DNA of 64,000 nucleotides from Volvox africanus (Eukaryota; Chlorophyta; Chlorophyceae; Chlamydomonadales; Volvocaceae), in assembly GCA_030268105.1 (NCBI GenBank), contig BSDZ01000008.1:3348001-3412000 (forward strand), written 5' to 3'. The notes beneath the pieces were generated by a model. The model saw nothing but the letters and a program-made list of their open reading frames with translations, searched no databases and was not told the DNA's origin. The position numbers were made by a program, and so were the translations under genes. Positions 20,033 through 43,600 of this stretch are shown one piece after another. Positions within the stretch are counted from its first letter, which is position 1, and each line of letters opens with the position of its first letter.

Positions 20033-22611
20033 GAATGGGAGCCAGATACGGCTGGGCATGGGGCAGGTGGTGAGCGGTTGCAGGCACTGAAGCAGGCCCG
20101 CAACCTACCGTGTTGGGTGTTACGTGTGTGTCGTCAATGCCGTACAAGCCGCTAGCTCTGCACGGAGCGGTTCCCCAGAGTATAATTATTAGTTGCCGTG
20201 AGCGTGGGAGCACAAGGAATAGGTTTATGGATAAATTGAGCTGACATCCTTTTGCCTTGGAAATCCTGAACCGTTCTCGCAACTGCTACGCATCAAAGAC
20301 TGCAAGCAGTAATTTCCCTTGGTCTCGGATCTGTACCCGTAAGGTCATGTCGGGGGCGGGACTGGGTAGCGGCGCACGCTGTTGTTTCACGTAGCTGCGA
20401 CAGGCGCACGAAATGGGTGGGCCGGTACGCAGTCCGGAGAGGTCCGCTTTGGTTCCTTTCCAGCTCCGTAATCAACACCTAGACATGACGCCATTGACTG
20501 CCACCACCCTAGCTGCCTGTTTTCATTCACAATATAACCCCGCGCCCTGGTGCCGTGGCGCCTGCAGTCTAATCGAGTCGGTTATCCACGGACTGCTTAC
20601 GGATGAGGGGCGAGCGACCACGAAGGTGCGTGAGATTTGGTCCAGCGCTCATCCGGCGCCAGGGAAAGGTGCAGATGCAGAATGGGGATGTATAAGAGAG
20701 TCCGCAATGTTTCACGCTTAGTAAAATATCCGGCTTCAAACTTGCCACCCAGACTGCGAGGAGCAGACACCAACGCAACACCGCCGCTCGCTGAAAGCCC
20801 CGTATTCCAGATCAGTGTCTCCGTCCGCTAATTCCGATTTGAACTCGGCAATGAGCTCCCCACATTTGTAGCACCAGCACGTCTGGCGCCCCTCCCTCCC
20901 GTAAAGGCAGGTGTGGTGTCGCAAGTCGAAACATATATGCTGTTAATGTAATATGCCTGTGAATGTAATATTTTGTTGCAAGTAAGCACCTTCGCGAAAG
21001 CTTGAGACCCGTCCATTGCAGTGTGGCGAATGCAGCACATACTATGTCCAACTCACGCGGGTGGTCCAAAAGCGCTGCTGACCCGTACCCCTTCCTTGCC
21101 ACCCTTCCACGCGAACCCCAAATTCTCCTTCGGCGTTACGTTCTGGCTATTTAGAGGCTATTTCAAGATGCGGCAGCTACTTTGCATGGGTACTAAGGCT
21201 GCGTCGCTGGGTGTGAGCAGTTTCACGGGAGTCGCGCCGGACATGCAGTCATGGACATTTCCCTGTTTGCGAAGAAATGGAGAATGGGGTAGAGGTCTTG
21301 TGTGCGGAGCCAGGAGCCAGCAAGCTGCGGCGCACGTGGACAGCGAGAGACAGCTGGCTTCCCAAATACCATCTGTAGAAGCCTTACAAAATGGAGGGTG
21401 CGTGATCAGGGACCCTGGACATCATGTGGACAGCGACCGGCAGACGCACCTTCCCTATAATGTTCAAAATGTTCATGCCATTTTTAGCACCCATTAAAGC
21501 GCTACAGATGGTGGTTGGGACTAGGGAAATCGGATCTACTACGTAGTGAAAACGAGGTCACCGAAAAGGCGGCAACACCACAGCAGGCAAAGGAGGGAGC
21601 GTGGCTGTGGCTGCCCGGAACGTTGAAGTATTCGCGTAGAAGGGAAGAATGTGAGTAAGGAGTTGAAACAAGAGAGCGTAAGGGGCCCCCGGGGGGCGGG
21701 CTTTAGGGCCCGATGGGCCTGTGAGAGGACACGGCAGATGCCACTCGGCGAATTGTTGGCGGGCTGCTGGTTACGTGAACGGCGTTAGCAGTATGTGCTG
21801 TCACTATTTCTTTGGTTGGTTTAACTGTTGCTGCATCTGTTGCGCGTTGTATCTACAAGCAAATAGCTATGCCCGCTTTTCTGTGTTAGGTAGGCAGGCC
21901 AGCCGTGACTTGTACTTTTGACGATGATTGGAGGTGGGCGTGACAATTGTAGCGCTGTATTACAGATGACACTTTACTCACGAACATTTTCATCTGCGGT
22001 AGCTCGGTGCACTGCGCGCTGCCTTCTGCTTTGTTTATCATCTTCCTTACTGTGCACTGAGCCTACTCCCTCCCCCCCCGACTTGCCGGAGTTTGGCCGA
22101 TTATGCACCCTGCCGACTTATTTCAAGCCATAGATAGTTATAGTACTGTCTAGTTGCCTCCTAATGCAGCTGTTACGAGCTGAAGAATAGGATGCCATAA
22201 TTATTAACGGAGCAGCGGACAGGGGCGGAGGATCGACAGGCGTGCAGAGGGTACACTTGCCTATTACACTAGCCTCATGCCACTTCTGTAAAGAAAAGGA
22301 ATGACCGGCACCCGCGATGCTTCCGTTGTCGCCTGTGCTTCTGCTACTCCTCAACTACCCTGTCGTATACCTTCCCCAATCCTCGCTAAATTAGCGAGCA
22401 GTAGTCAGTGGACACGAGCCTTAACATCCAACTACCAATATGTGTCTACAAGCTACCCCGTATGTCTTTACATTCGGTTACCAGCCGTTTCCGGTGCTCG
22501 ACTCCTTGGAAGGACCGCCCTTGATGGTATAAAATCTGATTGATACACCTATCCACGGACTCGCATCAGGTGGCACAAGCTGGATGGCAGATTCACACGG
22601 CCGGCCGTTCC
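20033..22611. other. Mostly empty; one Cys-rich exon candidate
   Basis: No gene is firmly supported in this 2.6 kb. A minus-strand open stretch at about 20736-20924 reads HTCLYGREG, QTCWCYKCGELIAEF and ADGDTDLEYG. This could be a zinc-ribbon exon but has no recognised partner exons. TTACA at 22468-22472 (TGTAA on the minus strand) lies about 140 nt past the FtsHi stop and may be its polyadenylation signal. Confidence 0.3.
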
Positions 22612-33416
<10,805 letters not shown>

Positions 33417-36400
33417 TGGCGGCCATGTAACGCCAGATTGGTGCGCAGCCACTGACTGGGACAACTTCTGAATTGAGCGCAAGGGACACCGTGACAAAGC
33501 TCGCGAGGATGCCCCATCTAAATGACCCATATTCATGATACGTCAAGGCTATCTCGAAAACGGGGTTATGGCTTATTGCCCCCGGCAACTAATCGCCTTT
33601 GCGTGACCTCAATGCGGCGGCGTGTGAGTTGAATAACTGTTAGCCCACACCCGCCGCATTTTTGTAAATCAATAGAAATCTGTCAATTATATCTCAAAAA
33701 TAAATAAGCGAACAGGTTTGGATCCATACGCTCGCTCGACCTATGCGCAAGCTTCTTCACAGTCCAAATCAGCTTAAATTCAATTGATCATATGTTAAAA
33801 TCATGGACAGCATCGCTTGATGGCCAAGTAGTGCATTTTGCCTTCAATTGAGTTTGCTCCGTAACTAGTACGACCGGAACTCCTTTTTCGTCGCGGCCCT
33901 AACTCAGCCTTATACATTCTTTTCGTAATTCGGATTGTTTGAACGATAACGTATAAATACTATTGGTTCTCAAGTATAGTCCCTTAGCCGTGACATCTCA
34001 TTTCAGCCGAGTCAAGACAAATTCCCTCACCTTTTGTTTAAAAGCATTATAGTGATAATGATATGACATTTCCACATGCCATGTTCCAATGCTATAGCCT
34101 TGTTTCTATTGATCATTTAAACGTTGCTTTGGACCCAGCGATGGTTTACAGATACCAACAGCGTCCCGCAGATAAACTGTTTCGCAAAGGCGTCAAAACA
34201 TCTGCTCCAAGGACTGGTAAACATGCATGGGCAATGACGATTAAATTGCAAGAACCCAGCTCGCTAGGCACCAAGTATAATAGCGCCCACAGCTGTTGAG
34301 TCAATCAGTGCCGCCCCGTGGCAGCCGCATGGCAGCCGCTTACTTTCCACTAGGTTCACGGTGACCATACTTGAGGACTTCCATGGCCTCCAGCTACTGT
34401 GCAACCGTTGCCTTCACAACAGCAGGAGCTGTACACTTACAAGCAGGGTAACGGCGAGATCCTGTTGCTGGACGGTTTCGGGACACGAGGGTCTTCCGCG
34501 TGGAGGTACTTACCTCATTAAAGTAGGAAGGGGGGTTGTGCGGATGGGGTGAAATCTCACGTGCAGTGGTATGGCAGGTGCGAAACCTTGGACAACCTGC
34601 ATCAATTGTGACCGTCAATCATCGCGTGGTAATACTGTGTTGACATTTAGCAAAGATTAGAGCACTTTCCAAACTCTGCGTCACGTGGCGACAAGGCACG
34701 TGAATGACGAGGCATTTCAGCTTTTTCCTAGTCCTTGTCAATCCCTTGTCCTTGCGCATTCTAGTGGGACAGAAAAGTGCGAAGTTTGGACTACTTTCTT
34801 TCCTTCAAGCATCTTCAGCCACGCAGGTCTCTCGCAACCTGCACTCCTCAACTCTCCCTCTCAACCTCTCTCACGCGCTGGAGAAGCCTCTCCTGGCGTT
34901 CCAGTTCGCCATCAAGGTCGCCTGCGCCGTCTCCAAGCTGTGAGCTGCATTTACCTCGCCATGGCAGCGCATCTGCTTCTAACAGTCGGAAGCCTGGACG
35001 GTGTTGCTTACAACTAATGAACTATATATTAAATTCCATCGGTATTTGGGTTGGGCGTTCGTGCCTCCTCAGCGAGCAGAGGATAAAATATTTGATCAAA
35101 ACACATGACGCGGCCAAAATCGCGGCCAAAACCCGCTCGTCATTCTGTCAATATGTGCTAGAGCCGATCGCGCAAGGAACACATGTTTACAAGCTTACGA
35201 AGCTTCAACCATGCAGAAACATTCACCAAAAGCCGGGGCCACTCCGAAGCTACAAGAGGTAAATAGCGAGATGCCTTTACCTACCATGTTACTCCAAATC
35301 ATTTCATGGTTGTACAAAAAGTGAGAACGTTTAATTAGAATCTCATGCCTAATATATCGAATAAGGAATATTGTCATGATCCTTTCCATAAAGTTGCTTA
35401 ACGTTTTCCCCTCACGCCCATGCCTCAGGGAGGGTCAGGGTATACGCGATGAACCTGCCGCGCCTCTGCTCCTGGCGGAAAACCACTTTCACGGCTGCTT
35501 GTGTTTCCGATTTTTTCCCCCCAGGTTTTCACCGAACTTCCCGAACGTTTTCCTCACCATCGTGCATCTCTCTACGCCGCTAAGCCCTTGGACCTGTTGG
35601 CAGTGCGCCCACACCATTCTCATGCAACCGGCCGTACCCTTCTATCCGAGTTATGAATCGCCGTCCCAGACGCATGCATATTTTTGCACGAGGGGTTTTC
35701 GCCGCCAGCTTTCGGAGTACTCCGCATCCTTTCGCATCAGCCCTGAAGCAGACATCCTGGGCCGCCACCCAGGCACATCCCATGGACGTGGAATCGCACC
35801 AACAAATGGCTTTGAGAAATCCTTGCCGGATGTTTCCAATTCAGGATCTACATGGCGGCCTAAACTGAATATCGCATGCAAGGTGGCCTTAAGACAGGTA
35901 AGATTAGAATTGTAACGCGTATTCGGTGCATATCATCGTGCATAATTGTTTCGCAATCCTGGTGTCCACTCTGATTTAATTAATTTTAACTTAGGTTATA
36001 TAGTGAAGCTTGCGAGACCCTACACTTGCTGAAGGGGTCATAATGCTGTGTGTGTATATCCCCCTGGCGTATATTTTGGGATTTATCACTTCTCGAATGA
36101 TCGATGAGATCATATGGACGCACGCTGTGACGATGTGAACGTTTGGTTGCAACCAATCTCACAATGTCGAGACACACGCAAGATGCCAAGGCTGATGGCT
36201 TGGCAGCCAAAGCACACCGTGCGCAGTCACAAGGCCAATGTCCCGGACGTGAGGGCACGAGGCATTTCGATGTGGCTGATATAGTTGAACGCGTTTCGGC
36301 ACTTCACTGCAGTAAACCAACGTTTAAGCATGGGCTGTGTTACGGTGAGTCTGCAGAGAGTTGGCGTGACGTGTACCTGTAATGGCATGTACTGCATCCG

Positions 36401-36651
36401 TCGTGATAGGCATCACGAAGTTTACACTTGCATAAAACCTCGGGCTTAAGCACATAAATTCACATCTTTAATGTTTAATGATTTCTGTTTTCACACAGTT
36501 TGATAACAGCGACTTTCGGGCGTCGAAACTTATCGGCGGTTGCAGTTGACGGTCCTCCGCTCCTGGGCAAGAAATAAGTCACTGCCTCGAAGTTAATTTC
36601 CTTGCACGAGGTCTTCTACTTTTTTAATCTTCAGGTCATTTATTTTTTAAG
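33417..36651. other. Sparse region with possible unassigned exons
   Basis: No complete gene. The best candidates are on the plus strand: 34827-34939 (acceptor CAG, donor GTGAGC; LSHALEKPLLAFQFAIKVAC) and a phase-matching stretch from 35525 (FSPNFPNVFLTIVHLSTPL), which could be two exons of an unknown gene. A plus-strand frame at about 36164-36343 ending at a GTGAGT donor is another weak candidate. The rest, notably 33600-34050 and 35900-36140, is AT-rich with nothing recognisable. Confidence 0.3.
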
Positions 36652-39617
36652 ATGGCCGAGGGTATTTGCGGGCTGTGCGCGAAGGCTGTTGAGCCTGACG
36701 ATTTCTACAGGTGGGAAATGCCTTTTCGTGCTAAGTTGATCAACGCACCAAGTTAAAGACTATTGTAAGATTGGATTGGACGTGGTCAGCATCGGCTGAC
36801 GTAACTGACTAAAATATATGATGGCGCATTATAGAATGGTAAAAATCAGTTGTATCTGAAAATGCTGGTCGTAACCTGCTTAAGGACGCTGCACCGTAGC
36901 TTTGATAAGGTGTATGCGACGCATCGTGCTCAGAACGATGATTCGCGTCGGCTGGGCACGTGAATGCCACCTTTTGCCTTATTGTACGAATGCACCCATC
37001 AATTACCTGTACCCTCACCGTTTAATCCCATGTGACTTGGTAAACACACGGAAGGGAGCTCGTCTGCAGTCGCAAGTGTGAAGGGAACGTATTCCACGAG
37101 CTCTGCGTGGAGCGCTTCTTAAGGAGACATGGTCATGGAAGCGATCAAAAGGTTAGGGGAATCGGGTTTGGATGGCCGGCACGTCGTGTTTATCCGTGGG
37201 CTATGACTTTGAGCTTTCTGTAGTGGGAGAGATCAATTCTTGACGTCCTTTCTTCTGGTGGTTTGTGCTACTCTGCGTGCACTAATGCGCAGACAGGCTT
37301 TGATTGCCCACGGACACAATCAAATGGCAAACCATGCCCTGGGACAGTTAAGCGGACCCACGTGAAGTTTCCCACGAATACTAAGAAGAAAGAGCAAAAT
37401 CGACAGGCAGCCGTCGAAGTGAATTCAATCGTCAACGCCTCACGAGCTGTCGCTGTTCCGGTCCAGGCCTCGAAAGTGGAGGTGCCGGTGACTAAGGAAA
37501 ACCAGAAGGCGATCACCAAGGTTGCAAAGGTTACAGTCGTAAAGCGCGCGTCGAACCCAGGAGTCATCGCTCAACATCTTAAACCGACAGGGCGAAGACC
37601 CTTCGTCTATGGGGGAGAAGGAGAGGAGACTGCCGATGCCGATGATTTCAGTAATTTCCTACCAATAGGTGAGGAGGTTTATCATCCAGTTAAGCCTACA
37701 ACCGTAGCGCCAGCCTGCCCTGACAGGGACTATGGCCGCTAACTGCTTTTACACGTGAGGCATGAATATTAAAGAATCCTGCCAGACGGACGCGGGCTAT
37801 TGCAACCTGTGCTTCCAGTTAGCGTCATGGAAATATCTCAACCCTAATGCACTTCTGTGCCTCTTGCTTGCAATTTTGAACGCAGTCAACGGTATTACGA
37901 TTTTGGGTTTTATTTGCTCGATGGCGTTAATTGTCAAGACATACAGCACCTAACACCGTCGCAGATGGCTAGTATGGACCGCTCGAACCCCCTCCAGGCA
38001 AACGAGCCTCAAAGCGAAATGAGGATAAAAGCGAATGGGAGAACAGTGCAAGCCAGCCGGCGATTCAGCCATACAACAGGTGATGGATTGAATTGGCCGA
38101 GCGCGGGGGCTGAAATGGGGTCGATGAAGCAGGGGAGCTGTGCTTCGCAAAGCATTCAGCAAGGGATTGTGTTTGCGCATGGATGCTCACTATTTCACGT
38201 CACGTCGTCAATGACTCTGTGATTGCACAATTCTCAAGAGGAAATGGATGACAGCTAACTCATCCAGCCGTGCGGATTGACGGATTCTCGCCTGATCTGC
38301 GGCTCCTTGCTGTGCAGCGACAAACGTTTCCGAAATCGAGCCCCACGCCTCCAAAAACAATCAACCGACTATGGAATTGCGGCATCTGCTGTGTCGAATA
38401 ACTCCGCTATGGCTCCGGAACCCGTTGCAACTCAACGCATAATTCCCGGCTGGACCGACACCACAAAGACGGCAGCCGGAATATCCAACCTTCAGCAGCA
38501 GCGCACCCTCGTTGCAGAGCTAAGGGCCAAGGAGAAGATGCCGACAGCGAACCGCGCGGGCGTAGCAACCCTAGCGGGCGAACGGAAAGGCCGTACAGGT
38601 ACGATAACGAGTTAAGAGGGGTCTGCAATTGTACTTACGTACGAAATCTCCGTAATGGGCCTTTGCAGACATATACAAAGTTTGGGGTGGCGAGTCCCCA
38701 TAGTCCTTCGAAATATGTTGCTCATTGCTGTACATGTATACCTACCTACTCATCGCTGCGTCTACCATTTCATCGCTTTAATACCGTGAATGGTGTTATG
38801 CAATGTCTATGCAGAATCGGGCAGGGATGAGGTGGCGAAGTCGCAGTTGCAGGAACGCAGCCAAAAGAAGGCCTCAGATTTATTTGCTGGCTTATACGGC
38901 GCATCTGGCGACATGCTGGCGACATGCGACCAGGGCCTGATCCCGTCACTGCATGATCTCGCGGCTGCCTCTGCCGCCATCAGCGATATGGGGGTGTTGT
39001 TTGAGATTGCGCCGTCGACGCCCGCAGCAGGCGAGCCAAAACAGCAGCCTCTGTGCCGCAGCTTCAGCGGCAGCGGTGTGTCAGCAGACACCACCATGCT
39101 CAACTCTCCGATCTCTGCGCAACTGCCATCCAAGCTGCAGGACGCCGATCCTATCGTTGGCTATGTCCAACTCTTCTCTTTGGATGATGGCGCCCTCATC
39201 GTAATGGACAAACAGCGCGGCTTCTTCTTGCACTTGGAGCATGTGTATGGACCGGACCCCGAGATGATTGGTTTTCAGGATGAAGTGGGAAACGTTACTT
39301 ATTATGTTGTCATCCGCGCGTCGGTGCACAAGGCGCAGCAGGAAGCTTCGGTGGCGACTACAGCGGCGGATAGCAGCTGCCTAGATGGAAGCGGCAAAGC
39401 GACCGACTGGCTCAGTGCCACACATTGTGCATTAGGCCCGAGCGCGCAGGAAAACAAAGCGCCAGCCGCCATGGTTAACCCTGGTTTGGATGCTACCCGT
39501 CGTGGACACATCTTCAGTGGAGAAACAGTAGGAGCGATGCCCGGGGCGGTTCAGAAAGTGATGGATCAGGACGACGAAGATGAATTGAATGACCTGCTAG
39601 CTCTGTGTCTTGCATGA
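36652..39617 (+). CDS. Zinc-finger paralogue A (unknown function)
   Basis: Well-supported exons are 36652-36710, 37055-37151, 37293 to about 37668, 38270 to 38598 (left border uncertain) and 38815-39617; a further exon around 37886-38079 is likely. The N-terminus is a Cys/His finger: CGLC, then C-SRK-C, H-EL-C, then C-x9-C (DCPRTQSNGKPC), a RING/PHD-like two-zinc pattern. A basic linker follows. The last exon holds a folded domain (YVQLFSLDDGALIVMDKQRG, HVYGPDPEMIGFQDEVG, NVTYYVVIRA) and ends in an acidic motif DEDELNDLLALCLA. Gene B (50915-54285) matches it from finger to tail with identical exon phases at the finger. No known family recognised; the finger suggests chromatin, ubiquitin or transcription work. 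TGTAA at 39881-39885. Confidence 0.7.
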
Positions 39618-40492
39618 CATATGGGGTGGGGATGTAACTGACATTCATTGACTTTCTGTACCCCTTCACGGTGAACTAGGGCATGGCTTTCTGCTAATGA
39701 TAGTGAACGTTGCGGGCGCCGTTACGGGTTGAGAGCAGAGCAGGAGGTAACGAGGGGGACGCCTCTGCTGTGGGTTTGGGAATCCTCATTGAAGTAACCG
39801 ATTCGTGCTATGCATGATTTTTGTGGAGTTTACTCATACCTAGTACAGACAATCATGCTAATATAAGAAACTGTTTCACATGTAAAAGAGTACTTGTCGA
39901 TGTGTACCCACCTATTGATGTGGGTTGGCTGCTTACATGCGCATGGCCAAACCAGATAGCTCTGAATGCTTGATATTAGGGCAGTAGTGAAACTTGAGCT
40001 AGTTGTTTGTGAATATTCGCGTTTCGTGTTCGATGCGTTTCTCTAATAGCGCTACAAGTTGTTCCCACGAGCAAGGGTTTTACAGGGAACTCAGCGGACA
40101 AAATGCAGAATCTACACCGAGCTCCCATTAACGCAATCGTTGCCCTGCCGGTAGATTCGCCGGATTGCCACTTCCTATCGACGACCCTGTGATAGGCTTC
40201 CCCCATGGACAGTCGTCCCAGGCGAAGGCCGGGCCACTTAAATCCCTCTTCGAACTCCTCGACACCCTCACAGCAGCTACATGCAAGTCGCGGCGCGGTG
40301 TTCCTCGCTGCAACCTGGCGATCGTGGCGATCCTGACGACTCCTGGGCCAAAAGCCCAGCACCGTCAGTCGCCTATAAACCTTAACCTTTGCTCTGCCCT
40401 TGACCTAGAAATCCTAACCTTGACAATCCTTTAACGCCAATGAAATGAAAAGCCCAGGCATGCGGGTGATACGGGGTGCTGCACTTAAGATA
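39618..40492. other. 3' flank of gene A up to the copia insertion
   Basis: Contains TGTAA motifs (39632-39636, 39881-39885) likely tied to gene A. A plus-strand open frame at 40165-40434 has no start context or recognisable content. Confidence 0.35.
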
Positions 40493-40497
40493 AATTG
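40493..40497. repeat. Target site duplication (AATTG), left copy
   Basis: The pentamer AATTG directly left of the 3' LTR is repeated at 45067-45071, right of the 5' LTR. Confidence 0.85.
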
Positions 40498-40659
40498 TCT
40501 TGAACTTTCCCTAAGTACCCGGACAGGAGAGCCGTTGGGATATCAGTATATCTGTGACATTACATGGAAGAGGCATACCGAGTTAATGGAGACTGTCCTA
40601 GTAATGGCGTTGTAGTTCCTTAGCTCCGGAACCCAGATGTTCTGGTCGTTAGATTAACA
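40498..40659 (-). repeat. 3' LTR of the copia element
   Basis: 162 bp; on the element's strand it begins TGTTAATC and ends TTCAAGA. It is preceded by a short purine-rich tract (GTGGGAG, 40660-40666 on the complementary strand) suitable as polypurine tract. Differences from the 5' LTR noticed: ACCCGG versus ACCGGG, and GTAATGG versus GTAACGG. Confidence 0.9.
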
Positions 40660-40698
40660 CTCCCACGCGAACAGAACATCACCGAAAAACAAAACCTC

Positions 40699-43600
40699 TC
40701 AGCAAACGCCCATGCACAAACGAAACTTCTCAAATTCCGCCTGCGGCAAGGGCTTGGTCAGCATATCCGTGACCATGTCCTCCGTGCGGCAGTATTCAAA
40801 AACCACATATCCGTGATTCTCCTTTTCCCGAAGGAAGTGGTGCATTACATCGATATGTTTGCTCCAATCGGACTTGATGGGGTTTCGAATTAGGCTGATC
40901 ACGCCTAGGCTGTCATCAAAAATGCGTACTGCCTCTGTTGACTGCCCCAGATCCGCCATTAACTTGCGTAGCCACATTGCCTCCCGCGTTGCAAATGACG
41001 CTGACATGTACTCTGACTCCACTGTTGACGCAGCTGTAGTCGACTGCAATCGGCTCTTCCAGCTGATAGCTCCACCGTTCAGCAGGAAGACGTAGCCAGT
41101 GGTTGAGCGACGATTGTCCCTATCATTAGCCCAGTCGGCATCCGCATACCCATGCAAAACATCGCTGCGGCCATATGCAATACCGTACGCCGCTGTACCT
41201 TTCACATACCGCAAAACCGACTTTGCTGCTTCCCAGTGGGCCTGTACTGGTTTGGACATATATCGCGCTAGCCGATACACTGACTGGGCAATGTCCGGCC
41301 TACTTATTACCGCCAAATACATCAGGCTCCCCACCAGTGCGCCATATTTGGTGGCATCCTCAAATGGATCCTGATCGACATTGCCTACCCCGGTTGCCGT
41401 CAGTTGCACCAAATTGGGCTGCATGGGAATTGGCTCAGGATTCGCATCAGCCATACCAAAACGCTCCACAATATCAAGCGCATACCGCTTCTGGGAGATC
41501 TTTAACGTGGCTGTGTGCCTATTGCGTGAGATTTCCATCCCCAGGAACACGGAAACAGCACCCAGATCACGCAGATCAAACTGCTCCAACAGCTGGCGCT
41601 TCTCACTAGCCATCAGCTTGATGCAATCGCTCGCGATCATCAGATCATCAACATGTGCAAGAATGCGAATTACATGCTTACCCATGCGCTTGATAAACAT
41701 GCTCGGGTCCGCATCTGACACCTTGAACCCGCTGGCGGTCAGAGTGTCCGTCAGCTTCCGGTGCCATGCACGACCCGCCTGCTTTAGGCCATACAGTGCC
41801 TTGAGCAACCGGCACTTCTGACCTGGCTCACCCGTCACAAACCCGGGCGGTTGCTCACAGTAGATAACCTCCTCCAAATCGCCGTGCAGGAATGCAGTGC
41901 GCACATCTAAGTGATGCACTTCCAGCTCATCTGCTGCCGCTGCTGAAGCCAGAAACGCTCGGACAGTGGCATGAGCGCCGGTCGGTGCGAACACTTCCTC
42001 AAAACCAACTCCTGCAATTTGCCTGAACCCCTTTGCAACAAACCTAGCCTTAAAACGCTCGATCTGGCCATCTGCATCCCGCTTAATTTTGTAAACCCAC
42101 TTCCCAGGGATAACGTTAGCTCCTGGTGGAGGGCGCTCCAGCCGCCAGGTCCCCTGCTGGTGGAGGGATGAAATCTCGTCCTCCATGGCCTGTTGCCAGT
42201 GTGCTGCCTGCGGTGTCTTTATCGCTTCCTCATATGATGATGGCTCAATGAGAGTGTTGATGGTTGCCGTGGTAACGCGTTCGGGGTAACACGGGATGTA
42301 CGATGGGTCGTACTTCACCACCGATTTCCTATCTCGTCCAGACCGTCGGAGGGCTGCGGCTGGATTAATAATCTCCCCCGCAGTTGCAGCCTGGGCCTCT
42401 TTAATCTCCTCCGCATGGCGCTCATCATCGCCGTCGCCACTTAACTCCCCCGAATCTACAGCAGGGTTTTCCTCATTCTCATCATTGTCATCTTCATCCG
42501 TGTGAGCCTCCTTGCTCAACCCGGGGAGTAGGGCAGACTTGCCCAGGACACACTCATCAAACCGAACATTGCAGGTGAAGACAACTCTGCGTTTTCCCGG
42601 CAAATATACGCGGTATCCCTTTCCTCCACGCTCATAACCTACGAAGATGCCTTTCGTGCTGACCGCATCTAACTTATTGCGGAACTTGCGTTCTGTGTAA
42701 GCCCACGCGACACAACCAAAAACCTGCAGTACGGACACATCAGGTTTGAAGCCGTGAAATAACTTATGTGGTGTGGCATTGCTGCCACTGACCGGCGAAC
42801 AATTGTGAACTGCACACGCCGTTGCCATAGCTTCAGCCCAGAAGTCCTGCCCTAAGCCAGGATCCTGCAACATTGCACGGACCTTCTCTAGTAATGTGCG
42901 GTTGAGGTGCTCCGCACGGCCATTCTGCTCAGGGGTGTATGGGACGGTTGCATTGTGTAGAATCCCCTTTTCCCCAAAGAAGCCGTGCATGTGGGCGTCG
43001 ATGAATTCCCGCCCACGATCGGATTGCAGTTCACGCACACGCTGCCCAGTCTGGGTCTCCATCAGTGTGAGTGCTTCCTTCACCACTCCCGGGACCATGT
43101 CCTCGGAAGCAACCGGTCGCACAAGCGAGAAACTTGAATACTCATCCAGGAGTGTGACCACATATCTTGCACCACCCAAGGATTTAACTGGCATTTCGCA
43201 GACGTCTGAATGCACACGTTGCAAAATGGAAGTGCACGTGCTGCCTGATGGTGGATGTGATGCACGTGTTTGCTTGGCTCTGATGCATGGCTCGCACGTG
43301 CGTTTCCCCTCAATGGCTTTCTCAACTTGTGCCGCGCTAAGGGGCAAGCCTTCGGTCATTTCCTCTTTTACGAGCCCGCTGAGGCCATCATGGCCCAAAT
43401 GTGCGAACCTCTGGTGCCACAAATCAACAGACTCCTCCAGCACAGCAACTGACATCACCCTTTCCCGGTGTGTCGCCGTCCACAGATTCATGTGATATAC
43501 TGCGTTCTCTCCTTCTGCTCGATATCCCATCATGATGATGGTATAGTGCCTGTCGTTATTCTTCTTGCTTGACACAGCAACACCACCTTCCGCTATGTCA

